From the NCBI RefSeq assembly GCF_000802245.2, contig NZ_CP021080.1, positions 3,286,001 through 3,350,000 on the forward strand: a stretch of DNA of 64,000 nt, in the 5' to 3' direction. The notes under the pieces were generated by a model. That model had not been told where the DNA came from. It ran no database searches and saw only the letters and a program-made list of their open reading frames with translations. A program made the translations under genes and the position numbers. Below are positions 54,426-62,307 of this stretch, piece by piece; within the stretch, counting starts at the first letter, position 1, and each line of letters opens with the position of its first letter. The DNA comes from Streptomyces pluripotens. GTDB taxonomy: Bacteria > Actinomycetota > Actinomycetes > Streptomycetales > Streptomycetaceae.

Positions 54426-54468
54426 ACGCTACGGCCACCCGGACAGCCGGAACTGTAAGCGCGCTCAC
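54426..54468 (-). promoter_or_regulatory. Shared class II promoter, site B
   Basis: GTAAGCGCGCTCAC (54455-54468) lies 23 nt from TAGCGT (54426-54431) on the minus strand, centred near -42.5. It drives the MauE-like/radical SAM/methyltransferase operon. Confidence 0.8.
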
Positions 54469-54527
54469 CGAACGGCCACTCACTGCACGGCGCGCACGGC
54501 ACGGCCGCTCACCGAACGACCGCGCGC

Positions 54528-55103
54528 TCACCGGCCCGGTGCGGCGGCCCGTCGTTCGGCCTCGACCTTGACGGAGGCGAGCGACGCGGCCACGGCGGCC
54601 TCCCACCGCGTGGCCACCGCCGCCCCCCACCACTGGCCCACCCGCCACAGGTCCGTACCCAGCCGCCCCTCGTACACCAGCCGCGTCCCCGCCGCCTGCT
54701 CACTCAGCACGAAGGACTCGGTCACCTGCGGCACCGGACCGCGCACCAGCCGGAAGTCGACCCGCTCGGGTCGGGTGAAGCCCACCGTCTCCACCGTGAC
54801 CGCCTTCAACCGCCCTCCCGCAAGGGGGGTGAAGTGCTCGGCCAGCACCAGATCAGTGCCGCGTTCCAGGACGTTGAGCTTCTCCCGCATCGCCCGCGGG
54901 GTACGTCCCAGGTACGGCGCCGCCACGACATCGAAGACCACCTCCCGGGGTGCGGCGATGTCCAGGCTCTGCGGACCCAGTGGCCGCAGCCGCCTGCCCA
55001 CTCCCAGGTCGACGGGCAGCGCCCCCGTCACCAGCCCCAGGTAGCCGGCGGCCAGCCCACCGCCCGCCGACGCCACCACGGTCAGCCGCCGAAACCACCC
55101 CAC
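54528..55103 (-). CDS. SRPBCC (START-like) protein
   Basis: A 191-aa protein with GTG start at 55103 and an N-terminal hydrophobic segment (VVASAGGGLAAGYLGLVTGA). The SRPBCC fold begins at SLDIAAPREVVFDVVAAPYL and shows TPRAMREKLNVLERGTDLVL and AVTVETVGFTRPERVDFRLV. Such proteins bind hydrophobic ligands or act as cyclases or lipid transporters. It is a monocistronic unit read from promoter site C, divergent from the CDP-alcohol phosphatidyltransferase gene. Confidence 0.85.
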   Translation of the reverse strand: MGWFRRLTVVASAGGGLAAGYLGLVTGALPVDLGVGRRLRPLGPQSLDIAAPREVVFDVVAAPYLGRTPRAMREKLNVLERGTDLVLAEHFTPLAGGRLKAVTVETVGFTRPERVDFRLVRGPVPQVTESFVLSEQAAGTRLVYEGRLGTDLWRVGQWWGAAVATRWEAAVAASLASVKVEAERRAAAPGR

Positions 55104-55160
55104 GAGCAGCGCTCCCTTCCCTCATCTCGCCCGACCCGCCGTCGGGACCATCCGGTCACG

Positions 55161-55230
55161 ACGCTAAGGCCGACCGGCCGGCCCATCGGTGAGCACGCTC
55201 ACGTTTCCTCACGGCCCGTCTCCCTAGGGT
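55161..55230. promoter_or_regulatory. Shared class II promoters, site C (divergent)
   Basis: GTGAGCACGCTCAC (55189-55202) lies 22 nt from TAGCGT on the minus strand (55161-55166) and 22 nt from TAGGGT on the plus strand (55225-55230). One operator centred near -41.5 of two opposite promoters could activate both the SRPBCC and the phosphatidyltransferase genes. Confidence 0.8.
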
Positions 55231-55273
55231 GGACCCCGCTCGTCCCGGTTCCCGGCAGAAGGGGCAGACCACC

Positions 55274-56011
55274 GTGTCCGTGTCAGACCTGGCCGACAGC
55301 CGTGCCGCGACAAACGCACTGCTGGAGATGGTGCGCGAAGGCCGTTGGAGCCCCCGTGCCCTCGCCCGGTTCCTGTCGACGGCCGCCCGCCGGTCGGTAC
55401 GGCAGGCAGCCCTCCGCCCCCGAGCACTCGCCCAGGCCACCGCCGCACACGGTGTCCTCCTCGTCCTCGCCCGAGACCGGGCAGGTCGGCGTTGGGTCCT
55501 GACCAGCTGGACTCTGGTGGTGCTGCACCTGGGGCTGCTAGAACACCGCGACCGGTTCGCGGCGGCAGACGCCCTCACCCTCGTCCGGGGGAACCTCCCG
55601 GCCACGGCCCTCGGGGCGGGGCGCGCCTCGGGCGTACTGGCCGTCGCCCTCGACCTGGCCGACGGCCACCTGGCCCGCCGCGGTGCCACGGTGTCCCCGT
55701 TCGGCGACTACGCCGACTCCCTCGCTGACGCCGCGTTCTGGACCTGGCTGGCGATCCGCCACGAGCCCGGTCGAGCGCTGCGGGCGGCAGCCGTGGCCGC
55801 GTGGGTGGCGCCGGTCGCCGCGATGACCGCGGCCGGCTTCGGCCGCGGCGCCATGCCCCACCGCCCTCGTCCCACCCTGCTGCGTCCAGCGGCCACACTG
55901 CAGGTCGTCGTCGCCCTACGTCACCTCCGGCGCGCCCCCCGGTCCCGCACCGCCGGCCCTCCTACGCCACCTCGACCCGGACTCCACGCCAGAAGGCGAC
56001 ATGGTTCTTGA
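55274..56011 (+). CDS. CDP-alcohol phosphatidyltransferase
   Basis: A 245-aa membrane enzyme from GTG 55274 (GAAGGGG before it; an upstream in-frame ATG at 55229 has none). The family signature DG-x2-AR-x8-G-x3-D-x3-D is complete in DGHLARRGATVSPFGDYADS followed by LAD. It transfers a phosphatidyl group from CDP-diacylglycerol to an alcohol in phospholipid synthesis. The N-terminal 70 aa are an extra helical part. The 3' end overlaps the convergent DUF427 gene by 50 nt. Its promoter shares operator C with the SRPBCC gene. Confidence 0.9.
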   Translation: MSVSDLADSRAATNALLEMVREGRWSPRALARFLSTAARRSVRQAALRPRALAQATAAHGVLLVLARDRAGRRWVLTSWTLVVLHLGLLEHRDRFAAADALTLVRGNLPATALGAGRASGVLAVALDLADGHLARRGATVSPFGDYADSLADAAFWTWLAIRHEPGRALRAAAVAAWVAPVAAMTAAGFGRGAMPHRPRPTLLRPAATLQVVVALRHLRRAPRSRTAGPPTPPRPGLHARRRHGS

Positions 56012-56249
56012 TCCTCCGGGCGAACGGGCTGGGGTGGGGGTAGTACCAGGCTGCGTTCGGATTGACCTGCCCGTCGACGACGACCGTGCGGTAACGCGCG
56101 AGCCCCTTCCAGAAGCACAGCGACCGCATCCGGCTCTCGGCGAAGTACTCGCCGTTCAGCGACTCGGGCGGGAAGTAGTGATGGCCCTCCACCACCACCG
56201 TGTGCTCGGACTGCGCGAGCACAGAGCCGTTCCAGACAGCGCGCATCAT
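55962..56249 (-). CDS. DUF427 protein
   Basis: A 95-aa protein with GGAGGT 8 nt before the ATG. It is a complete DUF427 domain: MRAVWNGSVLAQSEHTVVVE, YFPPESLNGEYFAESRMRSL, CFWKGLARYRTVVVDGQ, NPNAAWYYPHPSPFARRIKN. The fold is a small beta-tent of unproven function, frequent in actinobacteria. It is convergent with and overlaps the phosphatidyltransferase gene. Its promoter carries operator D. Confidence 0.9.
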   Translation of the reverse strand: MMRAVWNGSVLAQSEHTVVVEGHHYFPPESLNGEYFAESRMRSLCFWKGLARYRTVVVDGQVNPNAAWYYPHPSPFARRIKNHVAFWRGVRVEVA

Positions 56250-56290
56250 GATCGTCTACCTCCGGGCCGGACTGTTCGGTCCACGCCATG

Positions 56291-56332
56291 ACGCTAGGCC
56301 CCGAAAGTGGTTCCGACGGTGACCGCGCTTAC
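56291..56332 (-). promoter_or_regulatory. Shared class II promoter, site D
   Basis: GTGACCGCGCTTAC (56319-56332) lies 22 nt from TAGCGT (56291-56296) on the minus strand, centred near -41.5. It drives the DUF427 gene. Confidence 0.8.
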
Positions 56333-56598
56333 AAAGACCGTGCCCTCCCAGTCGTCGGCCGCCCAGTCGTCGGCAGCCCCGATGGCCGGCACGCGTGCGC
56401 GGCGTCCCGGGGCGCCGCGCGGAACGCCGCGCGGAACGCCGAAGGCCACCCTCTGCTCGCAGCCCGAACCACATGGCCGCACCACTCCGCACCACTCCGC
56501 ACCACTCCGCGGTATGAAGGGCATCCCGCTTCCGCCCTCCGGGGGCTCGGGCATTCCCGGCGCCGGCGGAAGCGCTTCGGACCGCCCGTCCACTACGC
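56333..56598. other. Spacer between divergent promoters
   Basis: Gene-free spacer of about 270 nt. It contains short direct repeats (CACCACTCCG four times near 56480-56510) and the upstream part of the ArsR operon promoter. Confidence 0.4.
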
Positions 56599-56614
56599 TT
56601 GAAGAATTCTTCAA
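56599..56614. promoter_or_regulatory. ArsR-type operator 1
   Basis: TTGAAGAATTCTTCAA is a 16-bp perfect palindrome, 48 nt upstream of the small gene before arsR. A near-identical site lies at 57990-58005. Confidence 0.75.
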
Positions 56615-56661
56615 TTCGCTAGATGCCGTGCTGGAGAGGTCACAGAGGAGGTGGTTCCACG

Positions 56662-56853
56662 GTGGGCGGATTCACCGAAGCCGCACGGAAGCGAGTGCAC
56701 GACGCACGTGCCGCGGTAGCCGCGGCCCGCGAGGCCGGGGACGCCTACGAGGCGGCCGTGGCCCAGGACGAGCTGGACGATGCGCTGCGCGTGGCCCGTC
56801 GGCATGGTGTCGACGTCGGCGACGACACGGCGGCCGAGGCGGACGAAGGGTGA
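56662..56853 (+). CDS. Small helical hypothetical protein
   Basis: A 63-aa protein with GTG at 56662 and GAGGAGG upstream. The sequence FTEAARKRVHDARAAVAAAR, then EAAVAQDELDDALRVARRHG, predicts a helical hairpin. Its stop lies 5 nt before the ArsR start, so the two are an operon. No known domain. Confidence 0.7.
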   Translation: MGGFTEAARKRVHDARAAVAAAREAGDAYEAAVAQDELDDALRVARRHGVDVGDDTAAEADEG

Positions 56854-56858
56854 TCGGA

Positions 56859-57197
56859 ATGCCGGTTCCGCTGTACGAGGCGAAGGCGGAATTCTTCCGG
56901 ATGCTGGGGCATCCGGTACGTATCCGGGTGCTGGAACTGCTCCAGGACGGACCGAAGCCGGTCCGTGATCTGCTGGCGGAGATCGAGGTCGAGCCCTCGA
57001 ACCTGTCACAGCAGCTGGCGGTGTTGCGCCGCTCCGGAATCGTGACCGCCACCCGCACGGGGTCGACGGTGGTGTACGAGCTGGCCGGCGGCGACGTCGC
57101 CGAGCTGTTGGCCGCGGCCCGCCGGATCCTCTCCGTCCTGCTGTCCGGGCAGCGGGACCTGCTCGACGAGTTGCGCCGAACGCAGGCCGGACGGTAG
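56859..57197 (+). CDS. ArsR-family repressor
   Basis: A 112-aa winged-helix protein: EFFRMLGHPVRIRVLELLQ, then LLAEIEVEPSNLSQQLAVLR, RSGIVTATRTGSTVVYEL. No Cys pair for metal sensing is present, so it may sense redox state or another signal, or be a plain DNA-binding switch. It is probably the protein that reads the two TTGAAGA-type palindromes, controlling its own operon and the SLOG/flavin pair. The stop overlaps the next start (TAGTG). Confidence 0.9.
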   Translation: MPVPLYEAKAEFFRMLGHPVRIRVLELLQDGPKPVRDLLAEIEVEPSNLSQQLAVLRRSGIVTATRTGSTVVYELAGGDVAELLAAARRILSVLLSGQRDLLDELRRTQAGR

Positions 57198-57673
57198 TGG
57201 GCGGCACCCGCCGGTTCCGGCTCCCTTGGCACCAGGGCAGACCCGCCGACGCCGACGTCGAGCGCCTCCAGCCGCTGGTACGACGGCACGTCGTCTCGGT
57301 GCGGCTGGGGCCGGGGGCGGTGCGGGAGGCCCGGGAGGCAGTGGCGGGACACTTCGCCGAGGTCGGCGTCGCGCCCGGGTCCGCCCTGGCGGACGCGGTA
57401 CTGCTGGTGGTGAGCGAGCTGGTGACCAATGTGCTGCGACATGCCGCCTGCTCGCCGTTGACGGACGTGGGGATGACCGCCATGGCAGGGCGGCTGGTCG
57501 TCAGCGTGGCGGACGCCGAGCCCCGCCTTCCGGAACTCACCGACGACGGCATGGGGGCCGGCCTGCGGTTGGTCGCCGAACTCGCGGCCGACTACGACGG
57601 GGACCTCCGTGCCGAACCAGCCATCGACCACGACGGCAAGGTCGTACTCGTCCGGTTCCGGATCCCTTCGTGA
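57197..57673 (+). CDS. RsbW-like anti-sigma/HATPase protein
   Basis: A 158-aa GHKL ATPase of the RsbW/SpoIIAB-like type common in Streptomyces. It has the N-box region LLVVSELVTNVLRHAACSPL, then VSVADAEPRLPELTDDGMGA (G1) and GLRLVAELAADYD (G2). It is coupled to arsR and may act as an anti-sigma factor or kinase of an anti-sigma antagonist; the partner is unknown. Confidence 0.85.
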   Translation: MGGTRRFRLPWHQGRPADADVERLQPLVRRHVVSVRLGPGAVREAREAVAGHFAEVGVAPGSALADAVLLVVSELVTNVLRHAACSPLTDVGMTAMAGRLVVSVADAEPRLPELTDDGMGAGLRLVAELAADYDGDLRAEPAIDHDGKVVLVRFRIPS

Positions 57674-57989
57674 GCCGCCGGCAGCGGATGCTCCCCTGTT
57701 CTCCGCCCGCTGTACCGTCCGACAACAGAACCGGTCGACACCCCGCAAGGGCCGACCGGACCTCGGAGCCGGCCCCGACAGCCCTGGTGTGCCCTACACG
57801 CACCGGGACATGATCAGGTGCTCGCGGACGGTCTCCGCTCCCCCGGGCGGCCGTCCGCGACACGCAGGGGCGGAGCCGCAGCCCCTCGGACATTGACCGC
57901 CGTCACCCTCGGGTGCTGGCTGAACCCGCTCCTGGGCATGGGCCACAGCCACCTTGGGTGCCGACGGCAGCCGCCCGTGAGCACCTCGA
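57674..57989. other. Spacer before SLOG gene
   Basis: About 315 nt between the HATPase gene and operator 2; no gene recognised. Confidence 0.4.
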
Positions 57990-58005
57990 TTGAAGACTTC
58001 TTCAG
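57990..58005. promoter_or_regulatory. ArsR-type operator 2
   Basis: TTGAAGACTTCTTCAG matches operator 1 at 14 of 16 positions and lies about 50 nt upstream of the SLOG gene start. Confidence 0.7.
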
Positions 58006-58055
58006 GCATGCAGTTGCCACGGCCACCGTGTGTTGGCGGAAAGGGACGGTCCGGA

Positions 58056-58559
58056 GTGATCGCTGTCGTGGGGCATTCCGATCTGACCGTGCCCACACTC
58101 GCCCTACTCGAAGAGGAACTGCGTTGCCGCTTGGCTGAGTTCGCGCAGGCGGGCATGGCGGGGCTGGTCCGAGCTGGGAAAGGGATCCCGGTGGCGTTCG
58201 GACGGGCGGCCCGAACAGCGGGGCTGGCACTGGTGACGGTACTGCCGTCGCGGGGCGGCATGCCCGCCCAACTGGCCGAACCCGATCGGGGAGCGGCCGG
58301 TGAACTGCTGATGCTGTCGCAGATGGTGCGGCTGATGGATTACGACCCGGCCATCCGCAGCGCCTGCGTCGGCGCGGACGAGCGTCTGCTGCGTTCCTGC
58401 GCCCACGTCCTGGCGGTGTGGGACGGCTCCCCGTCCAACGGCCGGGACGCGACGGCGCACCTGGTGGCCTACGCCCGCAGTCACGGCGTCGACGTCGAGG
58501 TGCTCTGGCCGCGAGGCGCCGCACACGAGGCACCCGTGAGACTCCGTCATGACTGCTGA
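58056..58559 (+). CDS. SLOG-superfamily nucleotide-binding protein
   Basis: A 167-aa Rossmann-like protein; GTG at 58056 with AAGGGA upstream. The SLOG (DprA/LOG-like) signature is seen at both ends: VVGHSDLTVPTLALLEEEL and GLVRAGKGIPVAFGRAARTA in the N-terminal half, and HVLAVWDGSPSNGRDATAHL and HGVDVEVLWP in the C-terminal half. SLOG proteins bind nucleotides or nucleotide-derived signals. It overlaps the next gene by 11 nt. Confidence 0.7.
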   Translation: MIAVVGHSDLTVPTLALLEEELRCRLAEFAQAGMAGLVRAGKGIPVAFGRAARTAGLALVTVLPSRGGMPAQLAEPDRGAAGELLMLSQMVRLMDYDPAIRSACVGADERLLRSCAHVLAVWDGSPSNGRDATAHLVAYARSHGVDVEVLWPRGAAHEAPVRLRHDC

Positions 58560-58983
58560 TCGGCCGTCCGCTCCTTCCGGGTCCGGCGCCCGTATGGTCG
58601 AACTGGACCGGGAGGAGTGCCTCAGTCTTCTGGCCACCCTCCCCATGGGGAGGGTGGGCTTCACCCAGCGGGCGTTGCCGGTGATCAGGCCGGTCAACCA
58701 CCTCGTCACCGATGACGGCGACATCGTCATCCGCACCCACGCGAGAGCCGCGCTGCTCACCTCCGCGTCAGTGTCGGAGGTGGTGGTGTACGAGGCCGAT
58801 GAGATCGACCCCGGCACTCGCACCGGCTGGAGCGTGATGGTCACCGGCACCGCGAGCCGAGTGACCGAACCACAGGCGCTCTCTCGCTACCACGCCGAAC
58901 TCAGGCCTTGGGTGCACAAGGAGATGGAGCACGTCGTCCTGATCCGTGGTGAACTCGTCACCGGCTACCGCCTCGTACGCTGA
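58549..58983 (+). CDS. Pyridoxamine 5'-phosphate oxidase-like flavin-binding protein
   Basis: A 144-aa split-beta-barrel protein: LDREECLSLLATLPMGRVGF, ALPVIRPVNHLVTDDGDIVI, GWSVMVTGTASRVTEPQ. It belongs to the F420/FMN-dependent group seen in redox-stress and dormancy regulons. It is coupled to the SLOG gene; it may reduce F420-, FMN- or nitro-type substrates. Confidence 0.85.
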   Translation: MTADRPSAPSGSGARMVELDREECLSLLATLPMGRVGFTQRALPVIRPVNHLVTDDGDIVIRTHARAALLTSASVSEVVVYEADEIDPGTRTGWSVMVTGTASRVTEPQALSRYHAELRPWVHKEMEHVVLIRGELVTGYRLVR

Positions 58984-59007
58984 ACCGCCGACCGATGGGC
59001 GCGGAGC

Positions 59008-59028
59008 GGGTGACGGGTGACGGGTGAC
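59008..59028 (+). repeat. GGGTGAC tandem repeat (3 copies)
   Basis: Three tandem 7-bp units lie in the 223-nt convergent spacer. Downstream of them TATCCGGTATG is repeated and CCGTGGA units recur. Confidence 0.7.
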
Positions 59029-59206
59029 GGCGAGCAGTATGCGGTAGACGGTATCCAACGGGCCGTACACCGCAGATCGTCTGCACTATCCGGTATGGCG
59101 TGGACCGTGGACCGTGCGGAATATCCGGTATGCGCAAGGCCGTACGCCGTGGACCGCACGCCGTGCGTGTGCGTCGTAGACGGTACGTGGTGCGGTGGGC
59201 CTTCTG

Positions 59207-60733
59207 TCACAGGTCGTTGCCCGCATACGAGAGATTGAAGCTCTTGTTGGTCAGGGGGAAGTCCGGAACGATCGTGTCGGCCAACGCCACTGGCAGAGCG
59301 GGCCAGTTGAAGAATGAAGGGTCGACCGGCTTGACCCGGGCCAGGGTGCCGTCGCTGGCGAGCTCGACGCGGGTGGCGATGGTGCCGCGCCAGCCTTCGA
59401 CGAGTCCCACTCCGGTCCCGGACCCCGCGTCCGCGCCCGGCGGGGCAGCCAGGAAGGTGCCGGGGGCGAAGAGCAGCCGGGTGAAGTGCTCGATCAGGGC
59501 AAGTGACGTGTCGATCTCTTCGGCGCGCACCAGGAAGCGAGCCAGGACGTCACCGCCGTCGTGGACGGGGACGTTGAGGTGTCCGTCGTAGTCGGTGAAG
59601 GGGTGCGCGATCCGGGCGTCGGCGGCCAGGCCGCTGGCGCGGGCGACGTAACCGAGGCAGCCGATCTCACGAGCGGCGTGGGCGCCGAGGGTCGCGGTGC
59701 CGGTGAAGCGGTCACGGACGGTGGAGTGGCCGAGGGCCAGCGCGGTGATCTCACGGATGTCCTCGCCGATCGCCTTGAGCCGGGCGGGGTCCGGGAGCGT
59801 GCGCAGTGCAGCACCGCCGGGGACGACACCACCGCGCAGCAGCCGGTGCCCGGTGATCTCCCGGTTGAGGCGGAGGAGTTGCTCACGGAGGCGCTGGGTG
59901 TGGGCGTTGAGGATGCCGTGGCCGACGTCGTTGCAGAGCATGCCGAGGTCGGCGACGTGGTTGTGGACGCGTTCCATTTCCAGGAGCATCGCGCGGGCGT
60001 GCCGGGCCTCGGTGGGAACTTCAGTGCCGGTGGCCTCCTCGATCGCGAGGCAGTAGGCGAGTGCGTGGCCGACGGCCGTGTCCCCGCTGATGCGTTCGGC
60101 CAGTGGCAACCCGGCGGGGACCGAGCGTCCCTGGAAGAGCTTCTCCACACCCTTGTGGACGAACCAGAGGCGGGCCTTGAGCTTGAGGATGGTCTCGCCC
60201 ACGACGGAGAAACGGAAGTGTCCTGGTTCGATCAGGCCGGCGTGCACCGGACCGACCGGGATCTCGTAGACCCCCTCGCCCTCGACCTCCAGGAAGGGGT
60301 ACGGGCCCTCCTGCTCGCCGAAGGGCGGGACGGTGCCGGAAGCAGCAGGGGTGGCGCCCGGAGCCTGGCCGGGAGCGGGGTGGCGAGGGACCGTCGGCCG
60401 CATCGGGTACCAGCCGCGGGGCCAGTGGAAGTGCCGGACCAGGCGGCGCGGAAGCGGGTGGTCGAGGGGGACGATGCCGAACAGGTCGCGCATCTCGCGC
60501 TCGAACCGTCCGGCGGGGAAGGAGAGGTGGGCGAGCGAGGGCACCTCGGGCCGGTCGGGTCGAAGGCGGACGTGCAGTTCGACGCGGGTGTCGGGCGGGC
60601 CGGAGACGAACAGGTACACCACCCGCGGACCGTCCTCGTCGTAGTGGGCGGCGATCAGCGCCAGGCGGTGCCCTGCGGTCAGCAGTTCCTCGGCGCGCGG
60701 GACGAGTTCCGTGCTTCGGACGACGTAGTGCAT
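59207..60733 (-). CDS. HyfG/HycE-like large subunit without Ni ligands
   Basis: A 508-aa protein fusing a NuoC-like N-terminus (RFEREMRDLFGIVPLDHPLP) to a NuoD/[NiFe] hydrogenase large-subunit fold (FRFSVVGETILKLKARLWFV; MLLEMERVHNHVADLGMLC). The Ni-binding L1 motif CxxC is RISGDTAVG here and the L2 DPCxxC is DPSFFNW, so both cysteine pairs are gone. It therefore cannot be a hydrogenase and fits the Ni-less Ehr-type branch of group 4 complexes. It starts at ATG 60733, overlapping the previous stop by 1 nt. Last gene of the operon. Confidence 0.88.
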   Translation of the reverse strand: MHYVVRSTELVPRAEELLTAGHRLALIAAHYDEDGPRVVYLFVSGPPDTRVELHVRLRPDRPEVPSLAHLSFPAGRFEREMRDLFGIVPLDHPLPRRLVRHFHWPRGWYPMRPTVPRHPAPGQAPGATPAASGTVPPFGEQEGPYPFLEVEGEGVYEIPVGPVHAGLIEPGHFRFSVVGETILKLKARLWFVHKGVEKLFQGRSVPAGLPLAERISGDTAVGHALAYCLAIEEATGTEVPTEARHARAMLLEMERVHNHVADLGMLCNDVGHGILNAHTQRLREQLLRLNREITGHRLLRGGVVPGGAALRTLPDPARLKAIGEDIREITALALGHSTVRDRFTGTATLGAHAAREIGCLGYVARASGLAADARIAHPFTDYDGHLNVPVHDGGDVLARFLVRAEEIDTSLALIEHFTRLLFAPGTFLAAPPGADAGSGTGVGLVEGWRGTIATRVELASDGTLARVKPVDPSFFNWPALPVALADTIVPDFPLTNKSFNLSYAGNDL

Positions 60734-62307
60734 CAGGGTCCTCCGATCGTTTCCGCGGCGGTGTGCAGCAGACTGTCCAGCGGTCCGAGGGTCACACCCA
60801 GGGCCGCGCAGGCCAGCAGGCCGAGGAGCAGGGGCCACAGGGCGGCCGGGTCGTCCTCGGTCGTGCGGCGGTCGGGTGCGGGTCCCAGCAGCATCCGGCC
60901 CGTGCGCGCCGTCAGCGCGGTGAAGGCGAGCAGCGCCAGGGTGAAGGCGACCGCGGTCGCCCAGGCCGGTCCCGGTTCGGCCGCAAGGCCCGCGCGGGCG
61001 ATGCCGAGTTCGGAGGCGAACAGGCTGAACGGCGGGAACCCCAGCAGCGCCACGACGGCCAGCCCGAACAGACCGGCCGACCATGGTGCCCGGGCCAGCA
61101 GGCCGCGTACCCTGCCCACGAGCGTGGTCCCTTCGAGGTGCAGGATCCGGCCTGACGCGCAGAAGGCGACGGACTTGACGAGTCCGTGTCCGGCGATGTG
61201 CAGCAGGACGGCGGACAGGGCGAGCGGGCTGCCGATCGCCGTTCCGAGGGCGATCAGGCTCATGTGTTCCATGCTGGAGTAGGCCAGCATCCGCTTGTAG
61301 TCCCGCTGGGCCAGCAGCAGCGCGGCTGCGAGGGCCATCGTCAGCAGGGCGATCCCGATGAGCAGCGCCTGGGTGAAGCCGGGGCCGAGGGCGGCATCGG
61401 CGATCACCCGGTAGCGCAGGACGGCGGCGAAGGCGACGGACAGCAGCACTCCGGACATCAGCGCGGAGACCGGTGCCGGAGCCTGGCTGTGGGCGTCCGG
61501 CAGCCAGGCGTGCAGGGGAACCAGGCCCGCTTTGGCGCCGAACCCGAGGACGACGAGGGTGATGCCGAGCCGGGTGACCGCCGGGTCGAGCCGACCGGCC
61601 CGGGCGACGAGCGTGGGCCAGTCCAGCGCCCAGGCCTCGGCGATGCCGGCCTGGCGGGCGGCGTAGTAGATCAGCGTTGTGCCGAGGAAGGCGAGCGCGA
61701 TCCCGGCGGAGCAGATGACGACGTACTTCCATGCGGCCTCCACCGACTTGCGGGTGCGACGGTGGCCGACGAGGAAGGCGGTGACGATGGTGGTCGCCTC
61801 GACCGCCACCCACAGCACGCCGAGGTTCGCGGTCACCACGGCCAGGCACATGGCGGCGAGGAAGGCGTGCACGAGGGCCTGGTACCGCCGTGCCGCCCGG
61901 TCGGTGGCCCGTGCGCCCGCCAGGTAGGCGGGCGTCGCCCCACAGGCGATCAGCGCCACGGCGCCGATGACCAGCAGCATCCAGACGGTCAGCGGGTCGG
62001 CGCGGAGCAGCCCGGAGTACGCCGAGACCGGGCCGCCGTCGAGGACGTCTCCCGCCAGCAGACTCCCGCACAGCAGGATCACGGCGGCTGACACGAGCCC
62101 GGCCCAGTGCGCTGGGTGGGGGCGGCTCCGGGCCGGCTCGGGGGCGGGTGCCTCGGCCACGAGGACGGCACCGGCACGGTTGGGTACCGGGGAGGTGGCG
62201 GGGGTGGGCCTGCGGGTGTCCAGCCGGACCGTTGCGAAGGTTCCCGCGACGGCGAGCGGCACGGCAGCGGGTGCGGTGAGCAGGAACGCGGATGCGGTGG
62301 CGGTCAT
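60733..62307 (-). CDS. HyfF/NuoN-like antiporter-type subunit
   Basis: A 524-aa membrane protein with about 14 spans. It contains the proton-channel signature of Mrp/NuoL-N subunits: LGFGAKAGLVPLHAWLPDAH, the Lys/Glu positions around VAVEATTIVTAFLVGHR, and HIAGHGLVKSVAFCASGRIL. It is part of a membrane arm that couples electron transfer to ion movement. It overlaps both neighbours by 1 nt. Confidence 0.9.
   Translation of the reverse strand: MTATASAFLLTAPAAVPLAVAGTFATVRLDTRRPTPATSPVPNRAGAVLVAEAPAPEPARSRPHPAHWAGLVSAAVILLCGSLLAGDVLDGGPVSAYSGLLRADPLTVWMLLVIGAVALIACGATPAYLAGARATDRAARRYQALVHAFLAAMCLAVVTANLGVLWVAVEATTIVTAFLVGHRRTRKSVEAAWKYVVICSAGIALAFLGTTLIYYAARQAGIAEAWALDWPTLVARAGRLDPAVTRLGITLVVLGFGAKAGLVPLHAWLPDAHSQAPAPVSALMSGVLLSVAFAAVLRYRVIADAALGPGFTQALLIGIALLTMALAAALLLAQRDYKRMLAYSSMEHMSLIALGTAIGSPLALSAVLLHIAGHGLVKSVAFCASGRILHLEGTTLVGRVRGLLARAPWSAGLFGLAVVALLGFPPFSLFASELGIARAGLAAEPGPAWATAVAFTLALLAFTALTARTGRMLLGPAPDRRTTEDDPAALWPLLLGLLACAALGVTLGPLDSLLHTAAETIGGP

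Noticed and set aside
59008..59180. Short repeats considered as a CRISPR or attachment site
   Set aside because: Units of 7-11 bp without regular spacers, and no cas or integrase gene in the window.
59561..61282. 573-aa plus-strand ORF over the Hyf-like genes
   Set aside because: Antisense shadow of the large-subunit and HyfF-like genes.
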